Origin: CAVWDI01 sp963753725
Lineage (GTDB): Bacteria; Chloroflexota; Anaerolineae; Anaerolineales; UBA4823
DNA: 64,000 nt
Direction of reading: 5' to 3'
NCBI GenBank assembly: GCA_963753725.1
Contig: CAVWDI010000021.1
Span: 124,001-188,000, forward strand
Shown here: in pieces, positions 55,804 to 63,998 of the stretch
How positions within the stretch are numbered: position 1 is the stretch's first letter
How the letters are laid out: each line of letters starts with the position of its first letter
Made by a program: the position numbers and the translations under genes
Notes under the pieces: generated by a model
Told to the model about the DNA's origin: nothing
Database searches by the model: none
Seen by the model: the letters and a program-made list of their open reading frames with translations, nothing else

Positions 55804-57678
55804 CTACCTTTTCCAGAAGAATTTTGTGTCCTTCAGCTCTGTTCCTGGACCATACTGGTAGACATCCTGCCAGGGCTGGTAATGTGTGGTGATCACGTCA
55901 TCATACAAGATAACGCCGCCGCGGGTGACGATCCTGGTAACGGTCACATCTGCGCCTTCTGCCGCCCAATCTACCTGTTTGATTTCACCTTGCGCCAGTT
56001 CGGGGTTTTCTTCGAACTTCGGTTCAGGCGGTTCGACGACATTCATCGGACCACTTGAATCCCATTCCACTTCACGCCCATCCGATGTGGAATAGAATTT
56101 CCAGGTCAGAGAACGGGTGGTCGGATTAAAGTAAGTTTCCATCAGCAGCCAGTAAGGCGTATCGTTCATGAACTTAAAATCGACCAGTGGAACAAAAACC
56201 GTCGCATCCAAACCTGCCATATTATCATCATGCCCATTTACAGTCTGCTCGTAATACCCTACCCGGTAAGCGTGCGGGTAGCGCTCCACGATCGGATAAC
56301 CGCCAAGGAAAACCGTCCTGAATAAAGTAGTGCTCACCTGGCACACCCCGCCGCCAACCCCCTTGATGGTCCGTCCGCCAAAAATAATCCAAGCTTCTGA
56401 ATAGCCGCTGTCAAGGCTGACATTGCCCATCGTATCGGCCATCGAAAACGTCTCACCCGGAGGCACAAGTAGTCCATGAAAATTGGCAGCCGCCACCTCA
56501 ATATTGTTCAGCCGTTCACTTATTGAACCGCGGAAGTAAGAAGTATGCCAGCTTACCAGTTCCGTTATTCCCAATTCCTCCCCGCTCGTATCATCTGTAA
56601 TCTGCGGTTCAACGCGGCTTACATTCAATGGGATATTGTGCTCTCCGCCGGGCACTTTTTGTGTGATGTCCTGTATGGTGGCATGCACATCCAGGATACG
56701 CCCGATCACTGCCGGCTGGATCACTTCCAGGAGGCGGGTATCGTCGTTAAATATAAAACGAGCGTCTTGCGGATAACGGGCAATATCCGGACCTAAGGCA
56801 CTTAAATAGGTATTTAAAGCCTTTTCGTCGAAATCCACCTGATATTCAGCCCCCTCTGGGGTCTCAACTCTCTCAAACACTAACATCCTTCCCAGCTGGT
56901 CAGCTTCAATCCGCCAGGGAACCTGTTCACCTTCAGATGGATCGGGCAGGTATAGTGTAAGCGGTTGGCTCACAATACGGCGCGCAGTTTCCGCGGCTTT
57001 GCTAACATCCTGAATGTGCGGCGGGATTTCCTCAACCTGTACGGTTATTAAAGCATCCGTCATAGCCTGCATGCTTTCTTTCAAGGAAGCAAGCGTCGCA
57101 CGCACATCAACTTTACGCCCAATCTGTCCTGGATTTTCAATCACGTTTACCCCCTCAATCTTCAAGGAGGCTTCAATTGTCGCTTTATCTACCTGCCGGG
57201 CGATTTCGTTCACGTATTCAACTGCAACAGCCTCATCATAAACCAGCTGCGGAGCTAGGTCGATCCCAGAGCGCCATGCCTTCATCTGGTTGAATAACCG
57301 CGAGAATGGATCACCGCTGCGGCCTGTATTGTATGCCGCCCGCGCGCTGGATTGTGCATCGAAAACCAGCCCGAGCTCTTGCGGTTTGGCGGTCCACAAA
57401 CGCCCTCCCTCCTGAAACACAACCTTCCCATCCAATGGATAAGTCAGTTCTTGATACAAAAGACTGGAGGCCTCATCCACAGTTGATCCGGACAGTTTCA
57501 CGCCTGCAACAGAAACGCCAGGATATATCTTGCCACTGAAATACAGATCAAATGCCAGCACAAGCGCTCCAGCAAGCAGAAAGAAAATCAGCGCGCCAGC
57601 AGCCAGCGCCGCAAATAGCTGGAATATTAATGGCGGCAGCGATGATTCCTTTTTCCGAGAGTTGGCTCGAACGGTCAT
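55804..57678 (-). CDS. VanW/YoaR family cell-wall protein
   Basis: A 624-residue protein with one N-terminal membrane helix (LFAALAAGALIFFLLAGAL) and two peptidoglycan-binding-4 units (SSLLYQELTYPLDGKVVFQE and SAALG... DARFIFNDDTRLLEVIQPA). The VanW domain follows, with NNIEVAAANFHGLLVPPGET, IKGVGGGVCQVSTTLFRTVF and YYEQTVNGHDDNMAGLDATV. The C-terminus contains a G5-like strand region. VanW-type proteins are widespread in Gram-positive and Chloroflexi envelopes. The exact role is unknown and vancomycin resistance should not be inferred. Confidence 0.9.
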   Translation of the reverse strand: MTVRANSRKKESSLPPLIFQLFAALAAGALIFFLLAGALVLAFDLYFSGKIYPGVSVAGVKLSGSTVDEASSLLYQELTYPLDGKVVFQEGGRLWTAKPQELGLVFDAQSSARAAYNTGRSGDPFSRLFNQMKAWRSGIDLAPQLVYDEAVAVEYVNEIARQVDKATIEASLKIEGVNVIENPGQIGRKVDVRATLASLKESMQAMTDALITVQVEEIPPHIQDVSKAAETARRIVSQPLTLYLPDPSEGEQVPWRIEADQLGRMLVFERVETPEGAEYQVDFDEKALNTYLSALGPDIARYPQDARFIFNDDTRLLEVIQPAVIGRILDVHATIQDITQKVPGGEHNIPLNVSRVEPQITDDTSGEELGITELVSWHTSYFRGSISERLNNIEVAAANFHGLLVPPGETFSMADTMGNVSLDSGYSEAWIIFGGRTIKGVGGGVCQVSTTLFRTVFLGGYPIVERYPHAYRVGYYEQTVNGHDDNMAGLDATVFVPLVDFKFMNDTPYWLLMETYFNPTTRSLTWKFYSTSDGREVEWDSSGPMNVVEPPEPKFEENPELAQGEIKQVDWAAEGADVTVTRIVTRGGVILYDDVITTHYQPWQDVYQYGPGTELKDTKFFWKR

Positions 57679-57965
57679 GATTTTAAGGTTATATATCTTT
57701 ATTCATATTTCTGTTCTTGGATAGGACGTTGCAATTCTACCAAAAAGAGCTGTTTTTTCAGGCTGTTGTAGCCAAGCCTTAAACAGATCATAATCATCCA
57801 CTAATCTTATCCAAATCTATTCACTCGAATAGTGAATAACAGCCATTAATATGAATACTTGCATCCTTTTTGAGACAATCACCCGTAATCATATGTGTGT
57901 AGTAAAATAGACTCGAATGTGAATTCATATAAAACAGACTCACCAATTTATGAAGGAGGTATAAA

Positions 57966-58187
57966 ATGGCATACACAATGGATACGACATTCGGCGATAT
58001 TCTGAAAGATCCAAAGGTTTAACCCGTTCTCGATCAGTATATCCCGGGTGTAGCAGACAACCCGATGGTCTCAATGGTTCAGGGTATGACCCTGCAGCAG
58101 ATCGTAGACAATCCAATGGCAGCTCAGTTCGGAATCGACGAAGCCAAAGTTAAATCATTCCTGAACGCAGCCAACAAGGTGGCCTAA
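57966..58187 (+). pseudogene. Small helical protein gene interrupted by an in-frame TAA
   Basis: A GAAGGAGGT ribosome site 6 nt upstream of ATG 57966 begins MAYTMDTTFGDILKDPKV, then TAA (58020-58022). The same frame continues PVLDQYIPGVADNPMVSMVQ and GMTLQQIVDNPMAAQFGIDE to a stop at 58187, 74 codons in all. The pattern resembles small helical modules also found at the C-terminus of some carbohydrate-active enzymes, with a Lys expected at the stop (AAA to TAA). A transcription terminator follows. It is either a fresh pseudogene or a base error. Confidence 0.6.
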
Positions 58188-58245
58188 ACGGTCAAAACTT
58201 GCTGCTATCCTGAAGTCAGTTTTATTTCCGACGGTATAAGAAATA

Positions 58246-58280
58246 ACCGCTCACTCTATTTTTGGGCGGTTTGTTTTTTT
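58246..58280 (+). terminator. Terminator after the small gene
   Basis: AACCGC (58246-58251) and GCGGTT (58266-58271) form the stem and are followed by TGTTTTTTT. It belongs to the rightward small gene. Confidence 0.75.
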
Positions 58281-58310
58281 AGTTCGCATATAATTATTTA
58301 ATCAAATGAA

Positions 58311-58339
58311 ACCCTGAGGGTTTCGAAAACCCTCAGGGT
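58311..58339 (-). terminator. Terminator after the repeat lipoprotein
   Basis: ACCCTGAGGGTTT and AAACCCTCAGGGT form a perfect 13-bp stem with a 3-nt loop, 23 bp after the leftward stop codon. T-rich flanks on both sides allow bidirectional use. Confidence 0.75.
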
Positions 58340-58362
58340 AATTGTTTAATTTCGACCTCCTG

Positions 58363-59322
58363 TTAGTCACTATTGAGCAGTCCCATCTTTTCATACCCCT
58401 TGGCCATCTCCAGCCAACGGAAAGCCGAAACGTCATCTGGATTGTCGCTATAATTGAGCAACCCCAGTTCCTTGTATCCTTCAGCCATTGCATTCCAGCG
58501 ATAGGCTGACAAGTCGTCAGGATTTGAATGGTAATTCAGCTTTCCCAATTTCTCATAGCCTTTGCCGATAGCGTTCCAGCGGAAAGCAGATACATCGCCT
58601 GAGGTCGTGTTGGTGTTGAGCATCCCCAACTTTTCAAAGCCCTTTGCCAAGGCGTTCCATCGGAACGCTGACACATCACCGGGGTCCGTGCTGATGTTTA
58701 GCATTCCCAGTTTTTCGTAGCCCTTTGCTAAGGCGTTCCAGCGGAAGGCTGATACATCACCAGGGTTCGTGTGAGTGTTGAGCATTCCCAGCTTCTCGAA
58801 ACCTTTTGCTATGGCGTTCCAGCGGAAGGCTGACACATCACCGGGGTCCGTGCTGATGTTGAGCATTCCCAGTTTTTCGTAGCCCTTTGCTAAGGCGTTC
58901 CAGCGGAAGGCTGACACATCACCGGGGTCCGTGCTGGTGTTGAGCATTCCCAGTTTTTCGTAGCCTTTTGCCAAGGCATTCCAGCGGAACGCTGACACAT
59001 CACCGGGGTCGGTATGGGTGTAGAGCAAACCCAGTTTCTCGTAACCCTTTGCCATGGCGTTCCAGCGGAAGGCTGAGATATCACCTGCATCAAGGTTGAG
59101 CAGACCCAGTTTCTGGTAACCCTCAGCCATCGCCTGCCAACGGTATGCTGTGATCTCAGCTGCCTGTTCGTAATCGAACTCGCTACTGGGAGCGCCGATC
59201 TCGTCTTCCGGTTCCGCTGCTAACGCTGATTTTGATCCTCCGGTCTGGCATGCTGCCAGTATGCTGACACTGAAAAGCGCCAGGATCAATAATACTGCTG
59301 TGGATACTCTATTCTTCGTCAT
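58363..59322 (-). CDS. Lipoprotein made of ten 27-residue tandem repeats
   Basis: A 319-residue protein with signal peptide and lipobox LAAC. After a short linker, ten tandem units of 27 residues follow almost to the end. The consensus is PGDVSAFRWNAxAKGYEKLG, then M/L-L-N and a variable tail such as TSTD. Units 3-7 are nearly identical in protein and DNA (81-bp period), while the outer ones are divergent. The Trp, Tyr and Gly positions are fixed. I do not recognise a family; spacing and composition recall helical Sel1/TPR-like solenoids. Start ATG 59322 has AAGGAG. It would sit outside the membrane as a lipid-anchored solenoid. The related mini-ORF and the BTAD regulator lie just upstream. 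Confidence 0.8.
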   Translation of the reverse strand: MTKNRVSTAVLLILALFSVSILAACQTGGSKSALAAEPEDEIGAPSSEFDYEQAAEITAYRWQAMAEGYQKLGLLNLDAGDISAFRWNAMAKGYEKLGLLYTHTDPGDVSAFRWNALAKGYEKLGMLNTSTDPGDVSAFRWNALAKGYEKLGMLNISTDPGDVSAFRWNAIAKGFEKLGMLNTHTNPGDVSAFRWNALAKGYEKLGMLNISTDPGDVSAFRWNALAKGFEKLGMLNTNTTSGDVSAFRWNAIGKGYEKLGKLNYHSNPDDLSAYRWNAMAEGYKELGLLNYSDNPDDVSAFRWLEMAKGYEKMGLLNSD

Positions 59323-59369
59323 TTCTCACACTCCTTTTTTGTAAAATCTGTCCTTTTATTTTGTTTTTT

Positions 59370-59389
59370 CAGCTCTTTTTTCTATGGCT
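59370..59389 (-). repeat. Leader repeat, copy A (upstream of the repeat lipoprotein)
   Basis: On the plus strand CAGCTCTTTTTTCTATGGCT. The same sequence with one substitution and one insertion recurs at 59610-59630. Both lie 35-50 bp upstream of a leftward ATG. Confidence 0.6.
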
Positions 59390-59461
59390 TTACCTGCCGA
59401 TTCTGCAATTCAATTTCTCGATCTATACACAGATCTTATTCAACCACCATTTATTAATCGC

Positions 59462-59575
59462 TCAACAATCGTTAAAATAACGGAGCTTCTTGAACATCTC
59501 ATAATTTATTAATGAAACAAGGTTCCAGTCCATCGATGAAACGTCCATCCCGATAATTTCCTTATTTTTTCTCAT
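59462..59575 (-). CDS. 37-residue ORF carrying one divergent copy of the 27-residue repeat
   Basis: On the minus strand ATG 59575 starts a 37-codon frame ending at TGA 59462. Residues 11-35 read DVSSMDWNLVSLINYEMF then KKLRYFN, which aligns with the consensus of the neighbouring lipoprotein (DVSAFRWNALAKGYEKLG...LN): D, V, S, W, N, Y, E, L and N match in register. It has no signal peptide. A weak GAGTGTGTGAA precedes the ATG and a leader copy lies upstream, so it may be the remnant 3'-truncated copy of a duplicated gene, or a real small protein. Confidence 0.45.
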   Translation of the reverse strand: MRKNKEIIGMDVSSMDWNLVSLINYEMFKKLRYFNDC

Positions 59576-59609
59576 TTCACACACTCATTCTCCCAATATC
59601 TTTTTCCTT

Positions 59610-59630
59610 CAGTTCTTTTTTGCTATGGCT
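59610..59630 (-). repeat. Leader repeat, copy B (upstream of the 37-residue ORF)
   Basis: The plus-strand sequence CAGTTCTTTTTTGCTATGG matches copy A except for one substitution and one extra base. Its distance to the leftward ATG at 59575 is about 35 bp. Confidence 0.6.
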
Positions 59631-59748
59631 GTTATTCCATTAGACGCTTGTTGATTTGTGTGCCTTCAATATAGCAAACGGTGCGCGCGGCAGCGTATGT
59701 TCCCGCGTTTTTAAGCGTATTTTTTAGATTAGAAAAGTTTTTTTGCTA

Positions 59749-59754
59749 TATAAT
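59749..59754 (+). promoter_or_regulatory. Possible -10 element of the BTAD regulator gene
   Basis: TATAAT at 59749-59754 lies 74 bp before the regulator ATG. The -35 candidate TTAGAT (59724-59729) is poor and the spacing is 19 bp, so this is tentative. Confidence 0.35.
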
Positions 59755-59827
59755 GAGGGTTAATGCAAGACCACGCAGTATGACATTACCCAGTCAGATT
59801 TATTAAACAGTAACCCAGGGGTGGGAT

Positions 59828-62800
59828 ATGTCCTTGAAAATTTTCCTGCTTGGGCAGTTCAAACTGCAAGCTAAAGACCTGACGGTTGAACTGCCCTCCA
59901 GACCAGCCCAATCTTTATTGGCATATCTTGCGCTTAACGCGGGGGTAACGCATAGAAGGGAAAAACTTGCCAGCCTGCTCTGGCCGGAAGCAACTGAGTC
60001 CAACGCACGCAGCTATCTGCGCCAGGCTTTATGGCGTATCCGTCAAACTTTTGAAAAAGGGTCTCTCAACTGGCAAGACTACCTGGTGATCAGCGACATC
60101 AGTGTGACTTTTAACGGCCAGAGCGGCTGCTGGTTGGACGCTGACCGACTTCTTCAGCCTGTCGAGGAGCATCAGGTAGAGCAAATCATGCAGGTTGTCG
60201 ATTTCTACCACGGGGAACTGCTGCCCGGGTTTTATGACGAATGGATCATGTTAGAGCGTGATCGTTTGCAAGCTGCATATCATCAAAAGATGAATCTTTT
60301 GATTGAGACCTTAATCCAGAATCGACAGTGGGTTGAGGCACTTGAATGGAGTGAGCATTGGATCCGGCTGGGTCACACACCCGAACCCGCTTACCGCGCC
60401 TTGATGAGGTCACATGCCCAATTAGGAGACCAGGCAATGGCCAGCGCTGCTTACCAGCGCTGTGTGGAAGCAGTAAGCCGCGATCTCGGTTTAGATCCCT
60501 CGCTTGAAACAAAACAGTTGTACGAGCAGATTCTGCGCGGGGAACTAATCGAAAAAGATTCACCCTCGATTTCCTACAGCGACCGACCAATCCAAAAGCC
60601 CGCATTCATTGACCAGGAAGAACCGCTGCCGCTTGAAAAACCGCTCTTTGTGGCTCGCAAGACTGAACTGGTTCAATTGGAAAAACATCTCAACTTGTCT
60701 TTAGCCGGACAGGGCAGGGTGGTTTTCATCACCGGCGAAGCTGGCAGTGGAAAAACTGCCTTGATTAATGAATTCGCCCGACATGCGCAGGAAAGACACT
60801 CGGATTTGATTGTATCCAGCGGTAACTGCAACGCCCATACCGGAATCGGCGATCCGTACTTGCCTTTCCGCGAGGTGCTCGAGCTGCTCAGCGGAGATGT
60901 AAAATCCCACTGGGCAGCTGGTGCCATATCCCAGGATCATGCCCTGCGCTTGTGGAACACTTTGCCGCTAACCACAAAGGCGCTGGTGGAGTCCGGGGCA
61001 GATCTGATCGATACATTTGTTCCCGGGACATCTCTGGCTCAACGCGCCAGAAACTGTAACTGCATTGCCCCGGACTTGCTTTCCAATTTGGATAAACATG
61101 TTTCACGCCAGGAAACTGATCCCAATACCCGAAATCCATACCAACACTTCCTGTTTGGGCAGTACACCAGGGTGATACAAGCTTTGTCATCCAAAGCGCC
61201 GCTGCTGGTCGTATTGGATGACCTGCAGTGGGCAGATTTGGGTTCTATCAGTTTGTTATTCCATCTCGGCCGCCGGCTCGCTCGAAACAGGATCTTGATC
61301 CTGGGTGCATTCCGTTCGGAAGAAATTGCAATGGGTCGAGCTGGAGAAAGGCACCCGCTGGAACCGGTGGTCAACGAGTTTCAGCTTCAGTTTGGAGATA
61401 TCGTCATTAATGTCAGCGAGGCGGATGGTCGTGAGTTTGTAGAAACCATTCTGACCAGCGAGCCCAACCACCTCGGAGACTCCTTCGGCGAAATGCTCTA
61501 CCAGCAGACCCGCGGGCACCCGCTCTTTACAGTTGAGCTACTGCGCGGCATGCAGGAGCGCGGGGACCTGGTGCGAGATTCGGATGGGTATTGGATAGAA
61601 GGGCCCTCAATCGACTGGGAGACCATGCCGGTCCGGGTGGAGGCTGTTATCGCCGAGCGCATTGACCGCCTTGACAAGAACCTGCGAAATGCATTACAGG
61701 TCGCCAGTGTAGAGGGCGAAACATTCACCGCCGAAGTGGTGGCGCGTGTCCTCAATACCGATGACAGGCTGATGGTGCAGCGCTTCAGCAGCGAACTGGA
61801 TCGAAAGCACCGGCTCCTACGCGCCAGCGCAATCATCAATCTGGGTCCTCAAAACCTTTCCCGCTACCGTTTCAGGCATTATTTATGCCAGAAGTACCTT
61901 TACTACAGTTTGGATAAAGTGGAAAGGGCTCACCTGCATGAGTATGTGGGGACCGCTCTGGAGAATTTATTTGCAAACCAGATGATAGATATCTCAACTA
62001 CCGCTCCGCAGCTGGCGCGCCACTTTCAAGAAGCCGGTATCGCAGGGAAGGCCGTTCATTATTTGCAATTTGCTGGGGAAAAAGCCTTACAACTGAATGC
62101 GTACGAGGAAGCCCGCGCCGACCTGGACAGCGCCATGACTCTGCTAATGACACTGCCAGATTTGCAAGCGCGCAAGGAGCAAGAGCTCGCCCTGTTAATA
62201 CAGTTGGGCATTACCTGGATAGGAATTGAGAGCAATGCATCACCTCGGGTGGAAGAAGTTTACGCCAGGGCTCGTCTGCTGTGCCAGCAGGTGGGCACCA
62301 CCACTCAGTTAAGTCAGGTGCTGGGTGAGCTTGCCATCATTCACTACGTCCGGGCCGAACTGGAAAGTTCGCTTGAGATTATAGAAGAAATGATTAATCT
62401 GGCTGAAAGCTTTGGCGACCCCTTAGTAGTAGCCATGGGAAACTGGCTGCTGAGTTTGGTTCTTTTTTGTCAGGGAGAATTTACACGTGCCAGAGAACGG
62501 ATCGGTATGGTGCTTGACTTCTACCAGCCTGATCAGCACCATAAACAGTTTTTAGCCCTGCGCGGCTCAGATGTAGGCGTGAGCGCCCTTGCTTATGGTG
62601 CCTGCTGTCTAATTTGCCTTGGTTATCCGGATCAAGCGCAGAGCCGTAGCCGTGAAGCCCTCAATTTGGCTCGAGAATTGGAACACCCATTTTCATTAGC
62701 CGATGTACTTTGTTTTGCGGGTTGTTTATTTAACGCTGTACGCCGGAATGGGGTCCCCCTCATGGAGTACGGAGCAGAACTCGAAATATTAGGTGACGAA

Positions 62801-63334
62801 AAAGTTCATGGATGGCGGGGCACTGGGACCTGCTACCAGGGTGAGGGATTGGCAATAGTGGGAAACCTTAAGGCTGGGATAACATTAATGCGCCAGGGGC
62901 TGGGAGTGAGGAAATCAACAAATGTTCTCTGCTGTTCTTCCGGCACTACCGTTACCCTGGCAGAAGCGTTGGCAAAATCAGGCCAACCAGAAGAGGGATT
63001 GAAAACTTTAGATGAAGTGCTGACAATGGTGGAAGAAACTGGCGAGCGTTATTGGGAAGCTGAGCTCTATCGCGTGCAGGCTGCGATCCTGCATTTATTA
63101 AACGAAGAGAGTAAAGCCGAAGCCAGCCTGAACAAAGCCATACAGGTCGCCCGCAAACAGAGCGCAAAAATGTGGGAACTGCGTGCTGCAGCTGACCTGG
63201 CGCGTCTTTGGCAGAGCCAGGGAAAAGTAGATGAAGCCCGAAAATTGCTGGGTGAGGTTTACGGCTGGTTTACTGAAGGATTCGACACCCCGGATTTAAT
63301 TAAGGCCAAAGCAATGTTGGATAAGTTGGCTTAG
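59828..63334 (+). CDS. BTAD-AAA-TPR transcriptional regulator (SARP-like)
   Basis: A 1168-residue protein. Residues about 1-100 form an OmpR-like winged helix (RPAQSLLAYLALNAGVTHRR, then EKLASLLWPEATESNARSYL), and about 100-240 the bacterial transcriptional activator domain with TPR-like helices. An AAA_16 ATPase follows with Walker A ITGEAGSGKTALINEF (about 300) and Walker B LLVVLDDLQWAD (about 460). The last 400 residues are TPR repeats. No LuxR HTH is at the C-terminus. Such proteins sense ligands or partners and activate nearby genes. It is divergent from the repeat-lipoprotein locus, which is a natural but unproven target. The complete frame is intact. Confidence 0.9.
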   Translation: MSLKIFLLGQFKLQAKDLTVELPSRPAQSLLAYLALNAGVTHRREKLASLLWPEATESNARSYLRQALWRIRQTFEKGSLNWQDYLVISDISVTFNGQSGCWLDADRLLQPVEEHQVEQIMQVVDFYHGELLPGFYDEWIMLERDRLQAAYHQKMNLLIETLIQNRQWVEALEWSEHWIRLGHTPEPAYRALMRSHAQLGDQAMASAAYQRCVEAVSRDLGLDPSLETKQLYEQILRGELIEKDSPSISYSDRPIQKPAFIDQEEPLPLEKPLFVARKTELVQLEKHLNLSLAGQGRVVFITGEAGSGKTALINEFARHAQERHSDLIVSSGNCNAHTGIGDPYLPFREVLELLSGDVKSHWAAGAISQDHALRLWNTLPLTTKALVESGADLIDTFVPGTSLAQRARNCNCIAPDLLSNLDKHVSRQETDPNTRNPYQHFLFGQYTRVIQALSSKAPLLVVLDDLQWADLGSISLLFHLGRRLARNRILILGAFRSEEIAMGRAGERHPLEPVVNEFQLQFGDIVINVSEADGREFVETILTSEPNHLGDSFGEMLYQQTRGHPLFTVELLRGMQERGDLVRDSDGYWIEGPSIDWETMPVRVEAVIAERIDRLDKNLRNALQVASVEGETFTAEVVARVLNTDDRLMVQRFSSELDRKHRLLRASAIINLGPQNLSRYRFRHYLCQKYLYYSLDKVERAHLHEYVGTALENLFANQMIDISTTAPQLARHFQEAGIAGKAVHYLQFAGEKALQLNAYEEARADLDSAMTLLMTLPDLQARKEQELALLIQLGITWIGIESNASPRVEEVYARARLLCQQVGTTTQLSQVLGELAIIHYVRAELESSLEIIEEMINLAESFGDPLVVAMGNWLLSLVLFCQGEFTRARERIGMVLDFYQPDQHHKQFLALRGSDVGVSALAYGACCLICLGYPDQAQSRSREALNLARELEHPFSLADVLCFAGCLFNAVRRNGVPLMEYGAELEILGDEKVHGWRGTGTCYQGEGLAIVGNLKAGITLMRQGLGVRKSTNVLCCSSGTTVTLAEALAKSGQPEEGLKTLDEVLTMVEETGERYWEAELYRVQAAILHLLNEESKAEASLNKAIQVARKQSAKMWELRAAADLARLWQSQGKVDEARKLLGEVYGWFTEGFDTPDLIKAKAMLDKLA

Positions 63335-63376
63335 GACCTATTATTTTCAAAAAATTTCATAAAAACAACAAGCTGC

Positions 63377-63538
63377 CTACGAACGTCGTTCGGTAAATAT
63401 ATCCACCGATACTGCCAGGATAAAGACAATACCTTTGATCACCTGCTGGTAATATAACGTCACCCCCATCAGATTGAGACCGTTAGGCAACATGCCAATA
63501 ATAAAGGCTCCCACCACTGTGCTGGCGCTGACTGCTCC
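63377..63538 (-). pseudogene. C-terminal relic of a ribose-type ABC permease (RbsC/AraH family)
   Basis: On the minus strand 53 codons ending at TAG (63377-63379) read GAVSASTVVGAFIIGMLPNG, LNLMGVTLYYQQVIKGIVFI and LAVSVDIFTERRS. This is the typical end of RbsC-like permeases (GLNLLGV..YWQQVIKG). No matching upstream part of the permease is present in any frame; the region before it codes for something else. It is a truncated remnant. Confidence 0.7.
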
Positions 63539-63540
63539 GA

Positions 63541-63887
63541 ATCAGTATGTCGGACTATCTTAGAATGTAGTACAAATATTCGGGGAAAGTCAATAGCCAG
63601 CCCACCCAATGAATGATTGTAATTTTCCCAGCCCATGTAATTTGTAAAGGTTTCATCGAGGACGCCGGCAATATTATTATTCCAATCGACCAGGGCACCC
63701 TGAAAACCCGAAGCCATAAAAATGCCCAAAAAGAGCGCCGAATCTCACCTTTCCCGTGCACGCTTTGTTGTGTGGCTTGCAAGGACCAAAACCACTACCA
63801 TTATCAAGGAAAGGATAGAAAATATTCATGTCCGCAATCGTCCTTATGGTAACGAACTCTCGCAGCACAAATCGACCTGGTGCGCAC
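63541..63887. other. Degenerate region between AKR gene and permease relic
   Basis: Two overlapping minus-strand frames (63943-63677 and 63729-63469) give short stretches such as GIFMASGFQGALVDWNNNI, but no complete gene and no family I recognise. It looks like decayed or frameshifted coding DNA. Confidence 0.45.
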
Positions 63888-63998
63888 TCAAAAATTGAAA
63901 CTATTCGGATCAGGCCCAATGCGCTTTCCTTCATCCAGCGCATCTAACAGATTCATGTCTGATTGTGAAAGTTCAAAATCGAAAATCTGAGCGTTCTC
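63888..63998 (-). CDS. Aldo/keto reductase, C-terminal end (runs off right edge)
   Basis: The last 36 codons of a minus-strand gene read ENAQIFDFELSQSDMNLLDA, LDEGKRIGPDPNSFNF then stop. This is the typical C-terminus of aldo/keto reductases of the 2,5-diketo-D-gluconate reductase group (E-N-x-x-x-FDF-L, RIGPDP-x-x-F-x-F). The catalytic part lies outside the window. Confidence 0.82.
   Translation of the reverse strand, partial: ENAQIFDFELSQSDMNLLDALDEGKRIGPDPNSFNF

Noticed and set aside
55804..57678. Vancomycin-resistance function for the VanW-like gene
   Set aside because: VanW domains are common in organisms without vancomycin resistance, and no vanHAX-type genes are present.
57870..57908. 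TTGAGA and TAAAAT as promoter of the small gene at 57966
   Set aside because: The spacing is 27 bp, too long for a sigma70 promoter.
58020..58022. Recoding of the in-frame stop as pyrrolysine or selenocysteine
   Set aside because: The codon is TAA, which is not used for either amino acid; UAG and UGA are.
58440..59110. 81-bp periodic DNA repeats that might be taken for a CRISPR array
   Set aside because: The period is a multiple of three, there are no unique spacers, and the repeats encode a continuous lipoprotein with a signal peptide and ribosome site.
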